In this document: positions 42,574 to 52,112 of the stretch, piece after piece
Numbering within the stretch: the stretch's first letter is position 1
Layout: each line of letters starts with the position of its first letter
DNA from: Desulfurivibrionaceae bacterium
GTDB lineage: Bacteria > Desulfobacterota > Desulfobulbia > Desulfobulbales > VMSU01
Assembly: GCA_030145275.1 (NCBI GenBank)
Contig: JAQYVV010000020.1
Coordinates: 1-52,244 of the forward strand
Direction: 5' to 3'
Length of the DNA: 52,244 bases
The notes under the pieces: generated by a model
The model's database searches: none
What the model was told of the DNA's origin: nothing
The model's input: the letters and a program-made list of their open reading frames with translations, nothing else
Made by a program: the position numbers and the translations under genes

Positions 42574-43770
42574 TTACGACTTTTTATTATTCGTCCCTTT
42601 CTCCTCTCCCAGCAAGGCATGTGCTTTCTTGAGAAGGTCGATAATCTTTTCGGCTGGAAGTGGGGCATTTTGTAATACCTTTGCAAGATCATATCTGTCT
42701 ACTTCGGCTGCATTGCATCCTGGAACCCAGGGCATGTCATGGCCAAGCTGCTGATAGCGCCGTCTAGCAAAATCAAGAAGTCCCCATCCCCTGGCAAGAT
42801 TGAAGAGCCAGATAATCATCGGGATATTAATGTAACCTGGTGATTTCTCCCATTCAGGGAGGGTCTGCCACATCCAATCGGGTCGAGCGTACCCTGTTTC
42901 CTCTTGCATCAATTTCTTCAGTCTTGTGTCAATCTGCTCTAATTGACGGCCATTCCCTTCGTTGAGAAGATCCAGGACCTTGATATGTTCGGCAAAATCA
43001 TTTGGAGAGGAAGCGCCGATACTTATTGTTTGTACCTCTGGGTTGGAGAGGCAGAAAAGATCGTTAAAAAGCATGGCTGAAAGGGGAGCGCACCCTTTTT
43101 TAATTTGCGCTGAAGGGGTATTGAGCATGCCTCCTTTGTCGGTAGGACTTATAATAAAAACGCCCAGATCTCTCTGCTTTGCTTCCTGGATTGCCTGCCG
43201 GTGAATTTGGAAGATGTAGTACCAGTGCAGGTTGAGGTAGTCAAAGCCCCCATCTTTTTCATGGCGTATCGCTGCAAGCATTATTTCGTTGCTGCCGTGG
43301 CCTGAAAAGCCTATATGACCGACTTTTCCCTGTGCCTGCAGGCGACGGGCGGCGGCAAGACAGCCATTTTTACGACACGAGTACCATAGGGTCCTATGGT
43401 CGTTAATACCATGGATTGCCAGAAGATCGACACGCTCAAGACCAAGACGCTCTAGGGAATCGAGGAACTGGCGGCTAAAATCATCAGGGTCTGGATTGGC
43501 TGAAATTTTAGTCTGAACGGTGATTTCGCTGCCCTGCAGGTCCTGAAGAATCAGGCCTAGTTGTCGTTCCGAGGAGCCGTACCCCCTGGCGGTTTCAAAA
43601 TGATTGATGCCAAGTTGCATTGCTCTTTCAACAATTGCCCGCAAATTGTTTTGACTCGCCTGGGGAATTTCTTTTACTGGCAAATCTTGCCATTGGTGCA
43701 TACTCCGCATAAAGCCAAGGCTAAGCACCGGCATTTGAATTTCTGTTTTTCCGAAGCGTCGGTAGAGCAT
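42574..43770 (-). CDS. Aldo/keto reductase family protein with Cys-poor C-terminal domain
   Basis: 398 residues from the ATG at 43770 (MLYRRFGKTEIQMPVLSLG), the usual start of the COG1453 group; an upstream ATG at 43839 would add 23 residues. The AKR barrel includes Tyr in ETARGYGSSERQLG, Lys in QTKISANPDP and the His in LLAIHGI. The C-terminal segment, which in relatives is a 2x 4Fe-4S domain, is here aligned but with its cysteines mostly lost (PEWEKSPGYINIPMIIWLFN; one Cys left in VPGCNAAE). It should bind NADPH and reduce an aldehyde or sugar; the substrate is unknown. Confidence 0.8.
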   Translation of the reverse strand: MLYRRFGKTEIQMPVLSLGFMRSMHQWQDLPVKEIPQASQNNLRAIVERAMQLGINHFETARGYGSSERQLGLILQDLQGSEITVQTKISANPDPDDFSRQFLDSLERLGLERVDLLAIHGINDHRTLWYSCRKNGCLAAARRLQAQGKVGHIGFSGHGSNEIMLAAIRHEKDGGFDYLNLHWYYIFQIHRQAIQEAKQRDLGVFIISPTDKGGMLNTPSAQIKKGCAPLSAMLFNDLFCLSNPEVQTISIGASSPNDFAEHIKVLDLLNEGNGRQLEQIDTRLKKLMQEETGYARPDWMWQTLPEWEKSPGYINIPMIIWLFNLARGWGLLDFARRRYQQLGHDMPWVPGCNAAEVDRYDLAKVLQNAPLPAEKIIDLLKKAHALLGEEKGTNNKKS

Positions 43771-43971
43771 GATAGCAGGAAGGGGGATCTGATTTGTCTT
43801 TATAGTTATATGGGTGGGTAGAGGTTTTTTATAATCCATAAAGGTGAAAGATGAAAGGTGGATATTCTTTTGACTGGGGAGTATATTTAGAGGGGTAAAT
43901 GTTTGGGTGCCTTAAATATCCAGATGTAACGGTTTCTTGAAAAGATGCATAGAATCAACAGGAGAAATGCC

Positions 43972-45093
43972 ATGGCAGGGTTATTTGATGAAACGAGCAT
44001 AAATGGAATGGTTTTAAAAAACAGGCTGGTCCGCTCTGCGACCTGGGAAGGAATGTGTGAAGAGGATGGCAGACCAACGGAGAGACTTGTGCAATTTTAT
44101 AAGAAACTTGCCCGGGGAGGAGTTGCTCTGATAATCACAGGATATACCTTTGTGCGCCCGGAAGGAAAGCAGTTGCCCGGGAAAATGGGGATTCATACGG
44201 ATGACTTTGCCCCAGAGATGAAACAGATAACCAAAGCGGTCCATGAAGAAGGGGGCAGAATCTGTGTTCAGCTGGTTCATGCTGGCGGGCAGACCGACTC
44301 TGCCAATGCGGGACAGCAGCCCCTTGCCCCTTCAGCTATCAAGGTTGAGCAGTTTGCCGAAACTCCTAAAGAAATGAGCAAAAAAGATATTGATGAGGTG
44401 ATTGAAGCCTTTGGAGAGGGGGCACGGCGGGCAAAAGGGTGCGGCTTTGACGCAGTGCAGCTTCATGGAGCCCACGGATATCTCATCAACCAGTTTCTTT
44501 CTCCCCTGACCAACAATCGCGAAGATGAATATGGCGGCAGTATTGAAAACCGTTGCCGATTCATGCAGGAGGTATACAGAACAGTCCGCAAGACGTGTGG
44601 AGCCTCTTATCCAGTCATGATAAAGCTGAATGGCTCGGATTTTTTGGAGGGCGGCTTGGAGATCAGCGATGCTGTTTATGCCGCAAAGATGTTGGACAAA
44701 GAGGGGATTGATGCCATTGAAGTAAGCGGTGGCACGCCTGCATCTGGTGAAAAAGGGGCGATCCGTACCAAAATTGTCAAAGCGGAACAGGAGGCATATA
44801 ATCTGGAATTGGCTAAGGAGGTCAGAAAGGCGGTCTCTTGTCCGGTGATGCTTGTTGGCGGTTTTAGAAGTAGGGATGTTATCGAAAAGGTATTAAACAG
44901 CGGGGTTTCTGATTATATCTCTCTGGCTCGTCCCTTTATCAGGGAACCAGGTCTGGCAAAAAGATGGGAAACTGGTGATATGGAACCTGCTCGATGCATT
45001 TCATGCAACGGCTGCTTCAAGCCTGGTCTGAAAGAAGGCGGCATCTATTGTGTGGTTGAGAAGAAAGAACAAGAGAAAAAAGGGGGAGCTTAA
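43972..45093 (+). CDS. NADH:flavin oxidoreductase / old yellow enzyme family
   Basis: 373 residues from the ATG at 43972, with GGAG eight bases upstream. FMN-barrel motifs: LFDETSINGMVLKNRLVRSA, CVQLVHAGGQ, FDAVQLHGAHGYLINQFLSP (His-Asn-type active pair) and DYISLARPFIREP. The end ARCISCNGCFKPG keeps part of the cysteine ladder of the larger 2,4-dienoyl-CoA reductase type, but it is only 373 residues and has no C-terminal FAD domain. It reduces enones or similar compounds; the natural substrate is unknown. Confidence 0.87.
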   Translation: MAGLFDETSINGMVLKNRLVRSATWEGMCEEDGRPTERLVQFYKKLARGGVALIITGYTFVRPEGKQLPGKMGIHTDDFAPEMKQITKAVHEEGGRICVQLVHAGGQTDSANAGQQPLAPSAIKVEQFAETPKEMSKKDIDEVIEAFGEGARRAKGCGFDAVQLHGAHGYLINQFLSPLTNNREDEYGGSIENRCRFMQEVYRTVRKTCGASYPVMIKLNGSDFLEGGLEISDAVYAAKMLDKEGIDAIEVSGGTPASGEKGAIRTKIVKAEQEAYNLELAKEVRKAVSCPVMLVGGFRSRDVIEKVLNSGVSDYISLARPFIREPGLAKRWETGDMEPARCISCNGCFKPGLKEGGIYCVVEKKEQEKKGGA

Positions 45094-45145
45094 ATACTCT
45101 CAGCACTTGACACTAATTCCTTTAATAACTCTCAATTGAGGCAAT

Positions 45146-46465
45146 ATGGACAGTAATCATTTGAAACAGCTTGTTAGTAAAATAAAGGATCACTCTGCCG
45201 TAATCGGGGTAATTGGGCTTGGTTATGTGGGGTTACCTCTGCTTCTCCGCTTTGCAGAAGTTGGGTTTCCGGTTCTTGGACTTGATATTGATCAGGGCAA
45301 GGTCGACCAGTTACTTGCTGGGAGGAGTTATTTTAAACATATACCCTCATCCGGGGTTGCAAAAGCACTACAAGCCGAAAAACTACAGGTAAGCACAGAT
45401 TTTAGCCGATCTTCTGAGGCGGATGCCCTGATTATTTGTGTGCCCACACCACTCTCAAAATATAGGGAACCGGATCTTTCGTATGTGGAAAAGACCATGG
45501 ATAATCTGCTCCCGTATCTCAGGGAAGGTCAGGTTGTGAGTCTTGAGAGCACCACCTATCCAGGCACTACGGATGAAATAATCAGACCAAAGATCGAGCA
45601 AGGCGGATTACGGGTCGGAGAAAATATCTTTCTTGTTTATTCGCCGGAACGTGAAGATCCCGGTAATCAGAAGTTTTCCACCCAGACAATCCCCAAGGTC
45701 TGCGGCGGTCATAGCAAAGTATGTTTGGAGGTGGGCCTGGCCCTCTACGGACAAGTGATTAGCCAGGTTGTCCCCGTGTCGTCAACAAAAGCCGCCGAGA
45801 TGACAAAATTGCTGGAAAATATCTACCGGGCAGTCAATATCGGCCTGGTGAATGAACTGAAAATTGTCGCTGACCGCATGGGCATCGATATCTGGGAGGT
45901 GATTAACGCGGCGGCCACAAAACCATTCGGATACACTCCTTTCTACCCGGGGCCTGGATTAGGCGGCCACTGCATCCCCATTGACCCTTTCTATCTGACC
46001 TGGAAGGCGCGGGAATATGGAATCCATACAAAATTTATCGAACTTGCTGGTGAAATTAACACAGCCATGCCGGATTGGGTGATTACCAAGGTGGCTGACG
46101 CACTTAACCAAAGAGCAAAGCCGTTACAAGGGGCCAAGGTGTTGCTCCTGGGTATTGCATATAAGAAGAATGTTGATGATATGCGGGAATCGCCAGCTCT
46201 TGAACTTATGAAATTGCTGCAGAAAAAGGGCGCTGAAATATCCTACTCTGATCCTTATGTAGCTAAAATCCCTAAGATGCGAAAATACTCCTTTGATCTC
46301 GAATCGGTTGAGCTCTCCACGGAGAAATTATGTGAATCAGATTGTGTCCTGATTGTTACGGATCATGATGAGTTTGATTATGAGCATATTGCGGCAAAGG
46401 CTCCATTGGTCATTGACACCCGTGGGGTTTACAGGAAAAATTTAGCGAATGTGATCAAGGCGTAG
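45146..46465 (+). CDS. Nucleotide-sugar dehydrogenase (UDP-GlcNAc/ManNAc 6-dehydrogenase type)
   Basis: 439 residues. The NAD site is [13 protein letters not shown] (21-33) and the catalytic Cys276 is in [12 protein letters not shown], with Lys in [14 protein letters not shown] nearby. The longer form with this N-terminus is that of WbpA/WecC, making UDP-N-acetyl-hexosaminuronic acid for surface polysaccharide, rather than UDP-glucose dehydrogenase. First gene of a polysaccharide block (45-51 kb). The downstream genes are on the opposite strand. Confidence 0.88.
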   Translation: MDSNHLKQLVSKIKDHSAVIGVIGLGYVGLPLLLRFAEVGFPVLGLDIDQGKVDQLLAGRSYFKHIPSSGVAKALQAEKLQVSTDFSRSSEADALIICVPTPLSKYREPDLSYVEKTMDNLLPYLREGQVVSLESTTYPGTTDEIIRPKIEQGGLRVGENIFLVYSPEREDPGNQKFSTQTIPKVCGGHSKVCLEVGLALYGQVISQVVPVSSTKAAEMTKLLENIYRAVNIGLVNELKIVADRMGIDIWEVINAAATKPFGYTPFYPGPGLGGHCIPIDPFYLTWKAREYGIHTKFIELAGEINTAMPDWVITKVADALNQRAKPLQGAKVLLLGIAYKKNVDDMRESPALELMKLLQKKGAEISYSDPYVAKIPKMRKYSFDLESVELSTEKLCESDCVLIVTDHDEFDYEHIAAKAPLVIDTRGVYRKNLANVIKA

Positions 46466-46597
46466 GCTGAGTTTATGCCCATTGGGAACTTTTCGAAGTT
46501 GGGGTTTAGCTAAAATGCCATCAAAATTGATTTTTTGAATAGATGGTGAAAATGGCAAAAGAATGCAGCTTCAGTCAACCTGGCAGCGCTTTGATAC

Positions 46598-47158
46598 TCA
46601 GTGATCTATCCCTTCACGACCTATTACTTTAACAAAAGTCAAAAAAAGGATCTTCAAATCCAAAAAAAAAGATTTATTTCTATAATAATACTCATCAAAG
46701 CTAACTTTAACAGGAATAGGCAGTTCGTCCCTGCCGTTTATCTGTGCCCATCCTGTTAGGCCAGGCAGAAGAGAATGTATTCCTTTTTTTGTCCTTAACT
46801 CTATCAGATTGTGCTGATTAAAGAGAGCTGGCCTGGGCCCGACAAAACTCATATCTCCTTTTAAGATATTAAAAAGTTGCGGTAATTCGTCAAGACTTGA
46901 TTTCCTTAAAAATTGTCCAATGGGAGTCAGGTACTGCTCAGGATTTTTCATTAAATGCGTCGCAACTGGCGGGGTATCTCGTTTCATTGTCCGAAACTTA
47001 TACATCTTGAATATTAAGTTATTGACTCCAACTCTGTCCGATTTATATAAAGCAGGCCCTGCAGAGGTTATTTTCACCATCAGGGCAACAAGCAAAATAG
47101 GTATGTTGAAAAATAGAAGGAGCAAACAACTCAAAAAAATATCAAAGAGTCTTTTCAT
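46598..47158 (-). CDS. Polyprenyl-phosphate sugar-phosphate transferase (initiating sugar transferase)
   Basis: 186 residues from the ATG at 47158 (MKRLFDIFLSCLLLLFFNIP). One membrane helix about 6-27, then the bacterial sugar transferase domain with KMYKFRTMKRD, LDELPQLFNILKGDMSFVGPRP and GLTGWAQINGRDELP. It lacks the N-terminal CoA-binding or multispanning domain, so it is of the short PglC/WbpL-like type. It transfers a sugar-1-phosphate to undecaprenyl phosphate at the membrane to begin a glycan. Nearby epimerase and dehydrogenase suggest an N-acetylhexosamine derivative. Confidence 0.88.
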   Translation of the reverse strand: MKRLFDIFLSCLLLLFFNIPILLVALMVKITSAGPALYKSDRVGVNNLIFKMYKFRTMKRDTPPVATHLMKNPEQYLTPIGQFLRKSSLDELPQLFNILKGDMSFVGPRPALFNQHNLIELRTKKGIHSLLPGLTGWAQINGRDELPIPVKVSFDEYYYRNKSFFLDLKILFLTFVKVIGREGIDH

Positions 47159-47246
47159 TTGCTTAAAACCGCCAAAACCATATTTCTCCCCCAAGCATGT
47201 TTTTAAGCCCCTTAGCCATTAAGCTCACAGACCCAAACCTCGATCC

Positions 47247-48245
47247 TTAGTCCTGTTGTTTGTACCACTCAACCGTCTTTTTAAGCCCTTCATCAACCGT
47301 AAATGGTGGTTGCCAGCCAAGTAAGCTTATGGCCTTACTGATGTCGACTTGCAAGGAACCACATAATCTGTCAACTTCTGCCTTTTTGCCCAATAAACGG
47401 GCTCCAGCCCGAAGCATCATAACAGGACAAGGCAATAACCGCGCACTTTTGGACATATGGAAAGCTATTCGCCGAATGAGTTCTGCTGTGGAGAGGTCTT
47501 CGTCATCAGAGACAAACAAAACTTCGCCTCCCGCCCTTGGGTGTACAATGCAGGTATTAAGAAAATCAACCAGATTATCAAGATACACCATGCTCCGACA
47601 GTTGGTTACCGAATTGAGGGGAAGAGGAATACCTTTAGATACCAAATGCAACAAGCGAAGAAAATTTGCTTTAACGCCAGGGCCATAAATTAAAGGGGGG
47701 CGAACAATGACCACCTCCATCTCTGTCTCTTGGGAAATTTTTTGCAGCGACTGCTCTGCTTCCCACTTTGATAAAGCGTATGGATCTAGAGGATTGACAC
47801 TATCACTTTCAGCAAAAGCTGATTTGCCCTTACTCCCATGTTGTCCTAAGTCGTCAATTCTCAGCCCTGTCTCTTCCCCATTCACCTTTATGGAACTAAG
47901 ATAAACAAAGCGCTTCACCCCGGCTTCAGCGGCCTGTTTTGCCAGCCTTTCTGTGCCTAAGGTATTGACCAAGCGGAATTCTGAAAGCGGATCTTGCGAA
48001 TATTCCCGCATTACATGAGTACGAGCGGCAAGGTGAACAACAACATCAACCTTATACAGCGCTTGGCGCCAGGCGGTTTGCCCATTGATCTCACCGGTTG
48101 GAAATATTTGGACGCCGGCCTCAGCCAAAGGGGGCTTGTCATTGGCAAAACGAACACTCCCTGTGACATCCCAGCCATGTCCTAACAAAGATTCGCCAAG
48201 GGCATGACCAACAAAACCAGTGATACCAGTGATCAATACCTTCAT
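47247..48245 (-). CDS. NAD-dependent sugar epimerase/reductase (SDR)
   Basis: 332 residues. Extended SDR: ITGITGFVGHAL (N-terminal Rossmann motif), YLSSIKVNG, and catalytic YALSKWEAE (Tyr and Lys). Neighbours suggest a sugar nucleotide acting with the sugar transferase. The WbpV-type UDP-N-acetylquinovosamine synthases have the same overall length and similar segments, but UDP-GlcNAc 4-epimerases are close too. Cytoplasmic. Confidence 0.82.
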   Translation of the reverse strand: MKVLITGITGFVGHALGESLLGHGWDVTGSVRFANDKPPLAEAGVQIFPTGEINGQTAWRQALYKVDVVVHLAARTHVMREYSQDPLSEFRLVNTLGTERLAKQAAEAGVKRFVYLSSIKVNGEETGLRIDDLGQHGSKGKSAFAESDSVNPLDPYALSKWEAEQSLQKISQETEMEVVIVRPPLIYGPGVKANFLRLLHLVSKGIPLPLNSVTNCRSMVYLDNLVDFLNTCIVHPRAGGEVLFVSDDEDLSTAELIRRIAFHMSKSARLLPCPVMMLRAGARLLGKKAEVDRLCGSLQVDISKAISLLGWQPPFTVDEGLKKTVEWYKQQD

Positions 48246-48461
48246 TTTTACAATGCCTATCCCTTGATAGCTTCAATCAATACAATTAGGTCGATTTCAC
48301 AGCATCCGACAAGCTTACAGCCATATTATGTTATTATGTATCTCTTTACCTGTAGCCGCCCCTTCCCCGCCAACTCGGCATCAGTACGCTTCAAAGCCCC
48401 AGGTAAGCGAGGAATTAGGTACACCCAAGATTGCATAACCCCGAGGCCGTATGCGTTTCAG

Positions 48462-48656
48462 TTATTTAGGGGCTAACTCCTGTTGTAGCGCAGCACTATA
48501 CGCGTTTTTTGCTGTTTGACATATGGCCAGTTGCATTTGCAGGCGCTTGACCTCGGCATCAACAGCATGGATTGAAACGAGCTGCGCTTTTGCACCCTCA
48601 GTCAAATCATCTAGCTTATATTCTTTATTATCAATCTTTATTGTTTGTTCGGCCAT
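48462..48656 (-). CDS. Small conserved protein (DUF6447-like)
   Basis: 64 residues beginning MAEQTIKIDNKEYKLDDLTEGAKAQL. The N-terminal strand pair followed by a helix (VDAEVKRLQMQLAICQTAKNAYSAALQQE) is typical of a small family of unknown function that often sits near polysaccharide genes. AAAGGAGCTT precedes the start. No catalytic feature is seen. Confidence 0.6.
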   Translation of the reverse strand: MAEQTIKIDNKEYKLDDLTEGAKAQLVSIHAVDAEVKRLQMQLAICQTAKNAYSAALQQELAPK

Positions 48657-48775
48657 TTTGAAGCTCCTTTTAAAGGTTAATTGTTTTACTTTTAATGTCG
48701 GAATCTTACCCCCAGGTTGTTGCGCTGAGGAGATGTAACAAATTAAACCATTTGTGTTCCAATTTCTACGTTTTT

Positions 48776-48944
48776 TGTAACTATTCAGCGTACTAACCAG
48801 GCGGACCCGGCCTCTATTTTAACAGTAACATGGATCCCTGATAAAGACATCGGAGTCTGCGCTTACCTCAGGGATGACTACCTAGGTGTTTATGCCGTCT
48901 TTCCGGCATGTTTTGAGCCGGAATCCAGAAAAGTTGTTACTTAG
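48776..48944. repeat. Composite family A/B repeat with the 17-nt module
   Basis: A family A end GTAACTATTCAG at 48777-48788, then a family B element to 48944 (GTTGTTACTTAG). The module CGGAGTCTGCGCTTACC (48851-48867) splits a stretch (GATCCCTGATAAAGA, then TCAGGGATGAC) that is continuous in the copy at 35439-35542. Confidence 0.85.
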
Positions 48945-48978
48945 AATGTAGGGCTCAAAAACGGGCATAACCACTGGA

Positions 48979-51162
48979 TTATCCTGGCAATATCCTGCCC
49001 GCCAGTTCTCTTATTTGCTTTTCTGTCATTTGCTCCTTAACTGCTAGCAACCATAAATCCAGGCCCTTCACACGACGTTTTCCGGCGATAGACTGAAATC
49101 CTGCTTCCTGTAAAGACTGAGTTAAGGTTTTCAGCGTGAAGCCGCACTTATGCGCCATAAAAAAATGCCCATGGGCTAATGCTTCACCATGACCGTAAAG
49201 AATATCCAAAGGCGTAATAGGCCCGGCAGGAGATTGATACGCAGGGTCACGCAGTTTATCTTCAGCAACCAAGGCGCAAATCGACTGTAAATCCGGGCAG
49301 GTAATCACTAAAAACCCATCATGCCTCAACACACGAAAAAATTCCTTTAGAACTACTGGCACTTCGTGGGCATACACATGTTCGATATTGTGTGCAGAGT
49401 ATAGGGCATCCACACTTCCGCTTTCTACCGCTGCCATGTCGAGCATAGTACCGATAATATCGGGTTCATTGACAGGATCGATATCAAGGCGCAGCTCCCG
49501 CCATTCAGGCGTCTGGAAAAATGGCGGCAGTTTGGCGCCATTTTGTTTGTGGCCAGCTCCGACATGGAGGACAGTTTTACTGTTCATTGGGTAATTTTTC
49601 TCCCGGGTGTAAATCTCTTGGTAAAGTTCAATTAGGCACTGCTCAAAGCCGCTAGCAAATCCTGGCACATCCATCAACGGTGAATTCTGCATTTTCTCAC
49701 GCATCTGCTTTCTCAATGTAAGCAGCCGCCCACAATCCCCTGCCATCTCTACAGCTATACGCACATAGTCATCTGCATCCCTGGCCGCCAGTTCCGCTAA
49801 ACCAATGGCCGAGAGAAATGCAAAAGTCTGGCGGCTCACCACTCTGGATTGAGGCCAGGTCACCACTGGCACTCCCATCCATAGTGCCTCACAACTAGTC
49901 AACCCCCCAGTAAAAGGAAAAGGATCCAGGGCAATGTCAATATCGGCATATTCTTTAAGCAAGTCCACATGAAACGAGGGGCCGCGAAGTTCAAGACGAT
50001 CTACGGCTACGCCACGTGAATTAAAAGCATCTTTAACCTTGTCACCCAATGCACTGTCATTAAAAGTACGCCATTTAAGAATAAGGCGACTCTCCGGTAT
50101 TTGGCATAAGATGGCAGCCCACACATCAAAAACGGCATCATTTAACTTGGAGGTATTATTGAAGCAACCGAAGGTAATATACCCTTTGGCCAAAGTCGGC
50201 GCTGGCGAGACTGGAGGGGCAAAGGGCACAGGGGTATAACAGAAGCGGCCCATTGGCAAACGTACCACCGGTTCCACAAATTGTGCCTCACCTGTGGAGG
50301 AGACATGCCACTGGTCCAGCAAAACTGCATCCATGCAAGAAAGACCGGTGCTGGCAAAATAACCAAGCCAAGAAAGCTGCACCGGTGCAGGTCGATGGGC
50401 GAAGACACTCAGTCGGGAGCCAGCGGTATGTCCCGAGAGGTCAATAAGAATATCAATGGAATCTGAGCGAATTTGCTTGGCCAGGGCGGTATCGTCAAGC
50501 AAAGAGATATCACGGAAATTGCTACAAATACTGATAGCATCGGTGACCCAGTCTTTTACCTGACCGGCGCTGTAGGTAAAAGCGGTGATACGCTCATGAT
50601 TGAGGCTTTTAAGCACCTCCATGACGAATAGACCGACTGTGTGCTGGCAAAAGTCTGCAGAGAGATAGCCAAGGCGCAAGGGCCGGCCAGCAAGAGGTAA
50701 GATCTCGGGGCGTGGCCGAATACCACCAGACTGTTTGACTGCCCATGCCCCCCATGCCTTTGCTTCAGCAAGGCGATCGAGATCAGATACTTCCGGATCG
50801 TACTCGAGACTTAGCAAGGAGTTTCGACGTATAACTGGATGGTTGGGCAGACGGTCGCGCAGGGTTTTATACAGGGTGCGAGACTCTGTATGATTACCGG
50901 CATCTCGGGCAAGATTAGCAAGATTTCCCACTCCTCGCAGATCATCTGGAGAAAGGATACAAGCTCGTTCATAACATTCATGTGCATCTGAAAGAAAGCC
51001 GAAATTCGAGAGTAGTGTACCAACATCAAGCAAAATGTTAATGCTATCGCCATTATTGTTGATTATCTGGCGGCAGACCTTCAACATTTCTTCAAAACGC
51101 CCTGCTTTAGCGAAATCCTGTGCCCTTTGTAAGGGCGGCATAAGGTCATCAACAGGATTCAT
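48979..51162 (-). CDS. TPR - O-GlcNAc transferase-like glycosyltransferase fused to a methyltransferase
   Basis: 727 residues. Three domains: a short TPR region (about 1-135; QRAQDFAKAGRFEEMLKVCR), a SPINDLY/OGT-like GT41 glycosyltransferase (about 150-520; ILIDLSGHTAGSRLSVFAHR, PVQLSWLGYFASTG, WMGVPVVTWPQSRVVSRQTF), and from about 530 a class I SAM methyltransferase (LHVGAGHKQNGAKLPPFF, YSAHNIEHVYAHEVP, LRHDGFLVITCPDL). The fold suggests that one protein glycosylates a protein or glycan acceptor and a linked domain methylates. In bacteria such TPR-OGT-like proteins often act on flagellin or surface proteins. The acceptor is unknown. ATG 51162. Confidence 0.85.
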   Translation of the reverse strand: MNPVDDLMPPLQRAQDFAKAGRFEEMLKVCRQIINNNGDSINILLDVGTLLSNFGFLSDAHECYERACILSPDDLRGVGNLANLARDAGNHTESRTLYKTLRDRLPNHPVIRRNSLLSLEYDPEVSDLDRLAEAKAWGAWAVKQSGGIRPRPEILPLAGRPLRLGYLSADFCQHTVGLFVMEVLKSLNHERITAFTYSAGQVKDWVTDAISICSNFRDISLLDDTALAKQIRSDSIDILIDLSGHTAGSRLSVFAHRPAPVQLSWLGYFASTGLSCMDAVLLDQWHVSSTGEAQFVEPVVRLPMGRFCYTPVPFAPPVSPAPTLAKGYITFGCFNNTSKLNDAVFDVWAAILCQIPESRLILKWRTFNDSALGDKVKDAFNSRGVAVDRLELRGPSFHVDLLKEYADIDIALDPFPFTGGLTSCEALWMGVPVVTWPQSRVVSRQTFAFLSAIGLAELAARDADDYVRIAVEMAGDCGRLLTLRKQMREKMQNSPLMDVPGFASGFEQCLIELYQEIYTREKNYPMNSKTVLHVGAGHKQNGAKLPPFFQTPEWRELRLDIDPVNEPDIIGTMLDMAAVESGSVDALYSAHNIEHVYAHEVPVVLKEFFRVLRHDGFLVITCPDLQSICALVAEDKLRDPAYQSPAGPITPLDILYGHGEALAHGHFFMAHKCGFTLKTLTQSLQEAGFQSIAGKRRVKGLDLWLLAVKEQMTEKQIRELAGRILPG

Positions 51163-51297
51163 TTCAATATACCTTCAAGAAGCGTATAGCGTAAAGGGGA
51201 CCACTTTCTGCGCCATATTTATCATGCTATTTCTCACAATTAAGAATTGTGTCCCCGGAACTATGCTGAACTATGTCCTCTAATTGACTTTCGAACT

Positions 51298-51567
51298 TCA
51301 ATACATATTTCTCCTTAGCCCGACACGCAATATCAACAAAACTAAATTTCCATTTTCCAATCGGAATATCGCCCTAATTTTTCTAGCAATGGTATATCGA
51401 TATTGGCCTGGGAATTTAGTTCCTTTCAGCTCCCGTACTTTTTTCGTCTGTTTTAGTTGTTCAAAATTGGCTGCAAGGTAATGAATTTTTTTTGCAACCA
51501 AACATCGATCAACTTCATTGAAACATTTAAGATCACTGACCGCTTGATCAGAATACCTTACTTTCAC
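51298..51567 (-). CDS. RelE/ParE-family toxin
   Basis: 89 residues with the RelE-like layout: an N-terminal strand-helix (MKVRYSDQAVSDLKCFNEVDR), the central KVRELKGTKFPGQYRYTIARK and the terminal RAIFRLENGNLVLLILRVGLR. The Arg-Tyr-rich strand in the second half is where ribosome-dependent RelE toxins bind mRNA. ATG overlaps the antitoxin stop by 4 bases. It is probably intact. Confidence 0.82.
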   Translation of the reverse strand: MKVRYSDQAVSDLKCFNEVDRCLVAKKIHYLAANFEQLKQTKKVRELKGTKFPGQYRYTIARKIRAIFRLENGNLVLLILRVGLRRNMY

Positions 51568-51797
51568 AGATCGATACCAAGTTCCTGATACACACTTGCA
51601 CTGTCATGGGTTTTCATTTTGCCACTTTTGATCAGTTCGGTTGTCTTGTCAGCAATAATTCCGTCTGTGTAATCAAAATAAAAGTCCAAAGCTGTCTCAA
51701 CCACCTCCTTTTGCGATTTATGTAAAGCAACTGCAACAATGTCAAGTTCCCTTGCGATACCTTCATCAAGTGCGAAAAGTTTTTTTACAGTACCCAT
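51564..51797 (-). CDS. Antitoxin of the RelE-type pair
   Basis: 77 residues from the ATG at 51797. GGAG is six bases before that ATG, whereas the ATG at 51803 directly touches the ribosome binding site and would not be usable. The sequence (KKLFALDEGIARELDIVAVALHKSQKEVVETALDFYFD) is a ribbon-helix-helix type DNA-binding domain; the C-terminal part (KMKTHDSASVYQELGIDL) would bind the toxin. It would repress the operon and hold the toxin inactive. Confidence 0.78.
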   Translation of the reverse strand: MGTVKKLFALDEGIARELDIVAVALHKSQKEVVETALDFYFDYTDGIIADKTTELIKSGKMKTHDSASVYQELGIDL

Positions 51798-51823
51798 AGC
51801 CATCTCCTTTTAATCAAACAAGT

Positions 51824-51839
51824 ATATACAATGGTATAT
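51824..51839 (-). promoter_or_regulatory. Operator-like inverted repeat of the RelE-type pair
   Basis: ATATAC (51824-51829), AATG, GTATAT (51834-51839), placed 27 bases before the antitoxin start. Ribbon-helix-helix antitoxins bind such sites. Inferred from position. Confidence 0.55.
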
Positions 51840-52062
51840 CATATTAGATATAGAGTCAAGCCGCATTCACATGACCATTATCTTCTTATGGCAGAATTTA
51901 GCTGGTTCATTCATACAATATTCCATATTTCGTTTTACTTGAGACAAAACCCTAGCAACAAAACATTATCAGGCATTATTGGCCAGAGCCAAGAAAGTAG
52001 AATAAAGGTTAAACGGAGATTTGCCCCTTGAACACTGACCTACCTATCAGAGTATATCCTAA

Positions 52063-52092
52063 GCAAGAAAAGGTGTGGTTCCCTTTTCTTGC
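52063..52092. repeat. Hairpin just before the possible group II intron
   Basis: GCAAGAAAAGG (52063-52073), 8-base loop, CCTTTTCTTGC (52082-52092): a perfect 11-bp stem without an uninterrupted T tract behind it. It is not near the end of any gene I can see. Region 51840-52062 holds no recognised gene. Confidence 0.7.
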
Positions 52093-52112
52093 CGATTCCC
52101 TAATTAAGTATT

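Noticed and set aside
28690..48867. A CRISPR array built from the repeated 17-mer
   Set aside because: The copies are scattered over 20 kb in separate gaps and both orientations, with no regular spacers and no cas genes.
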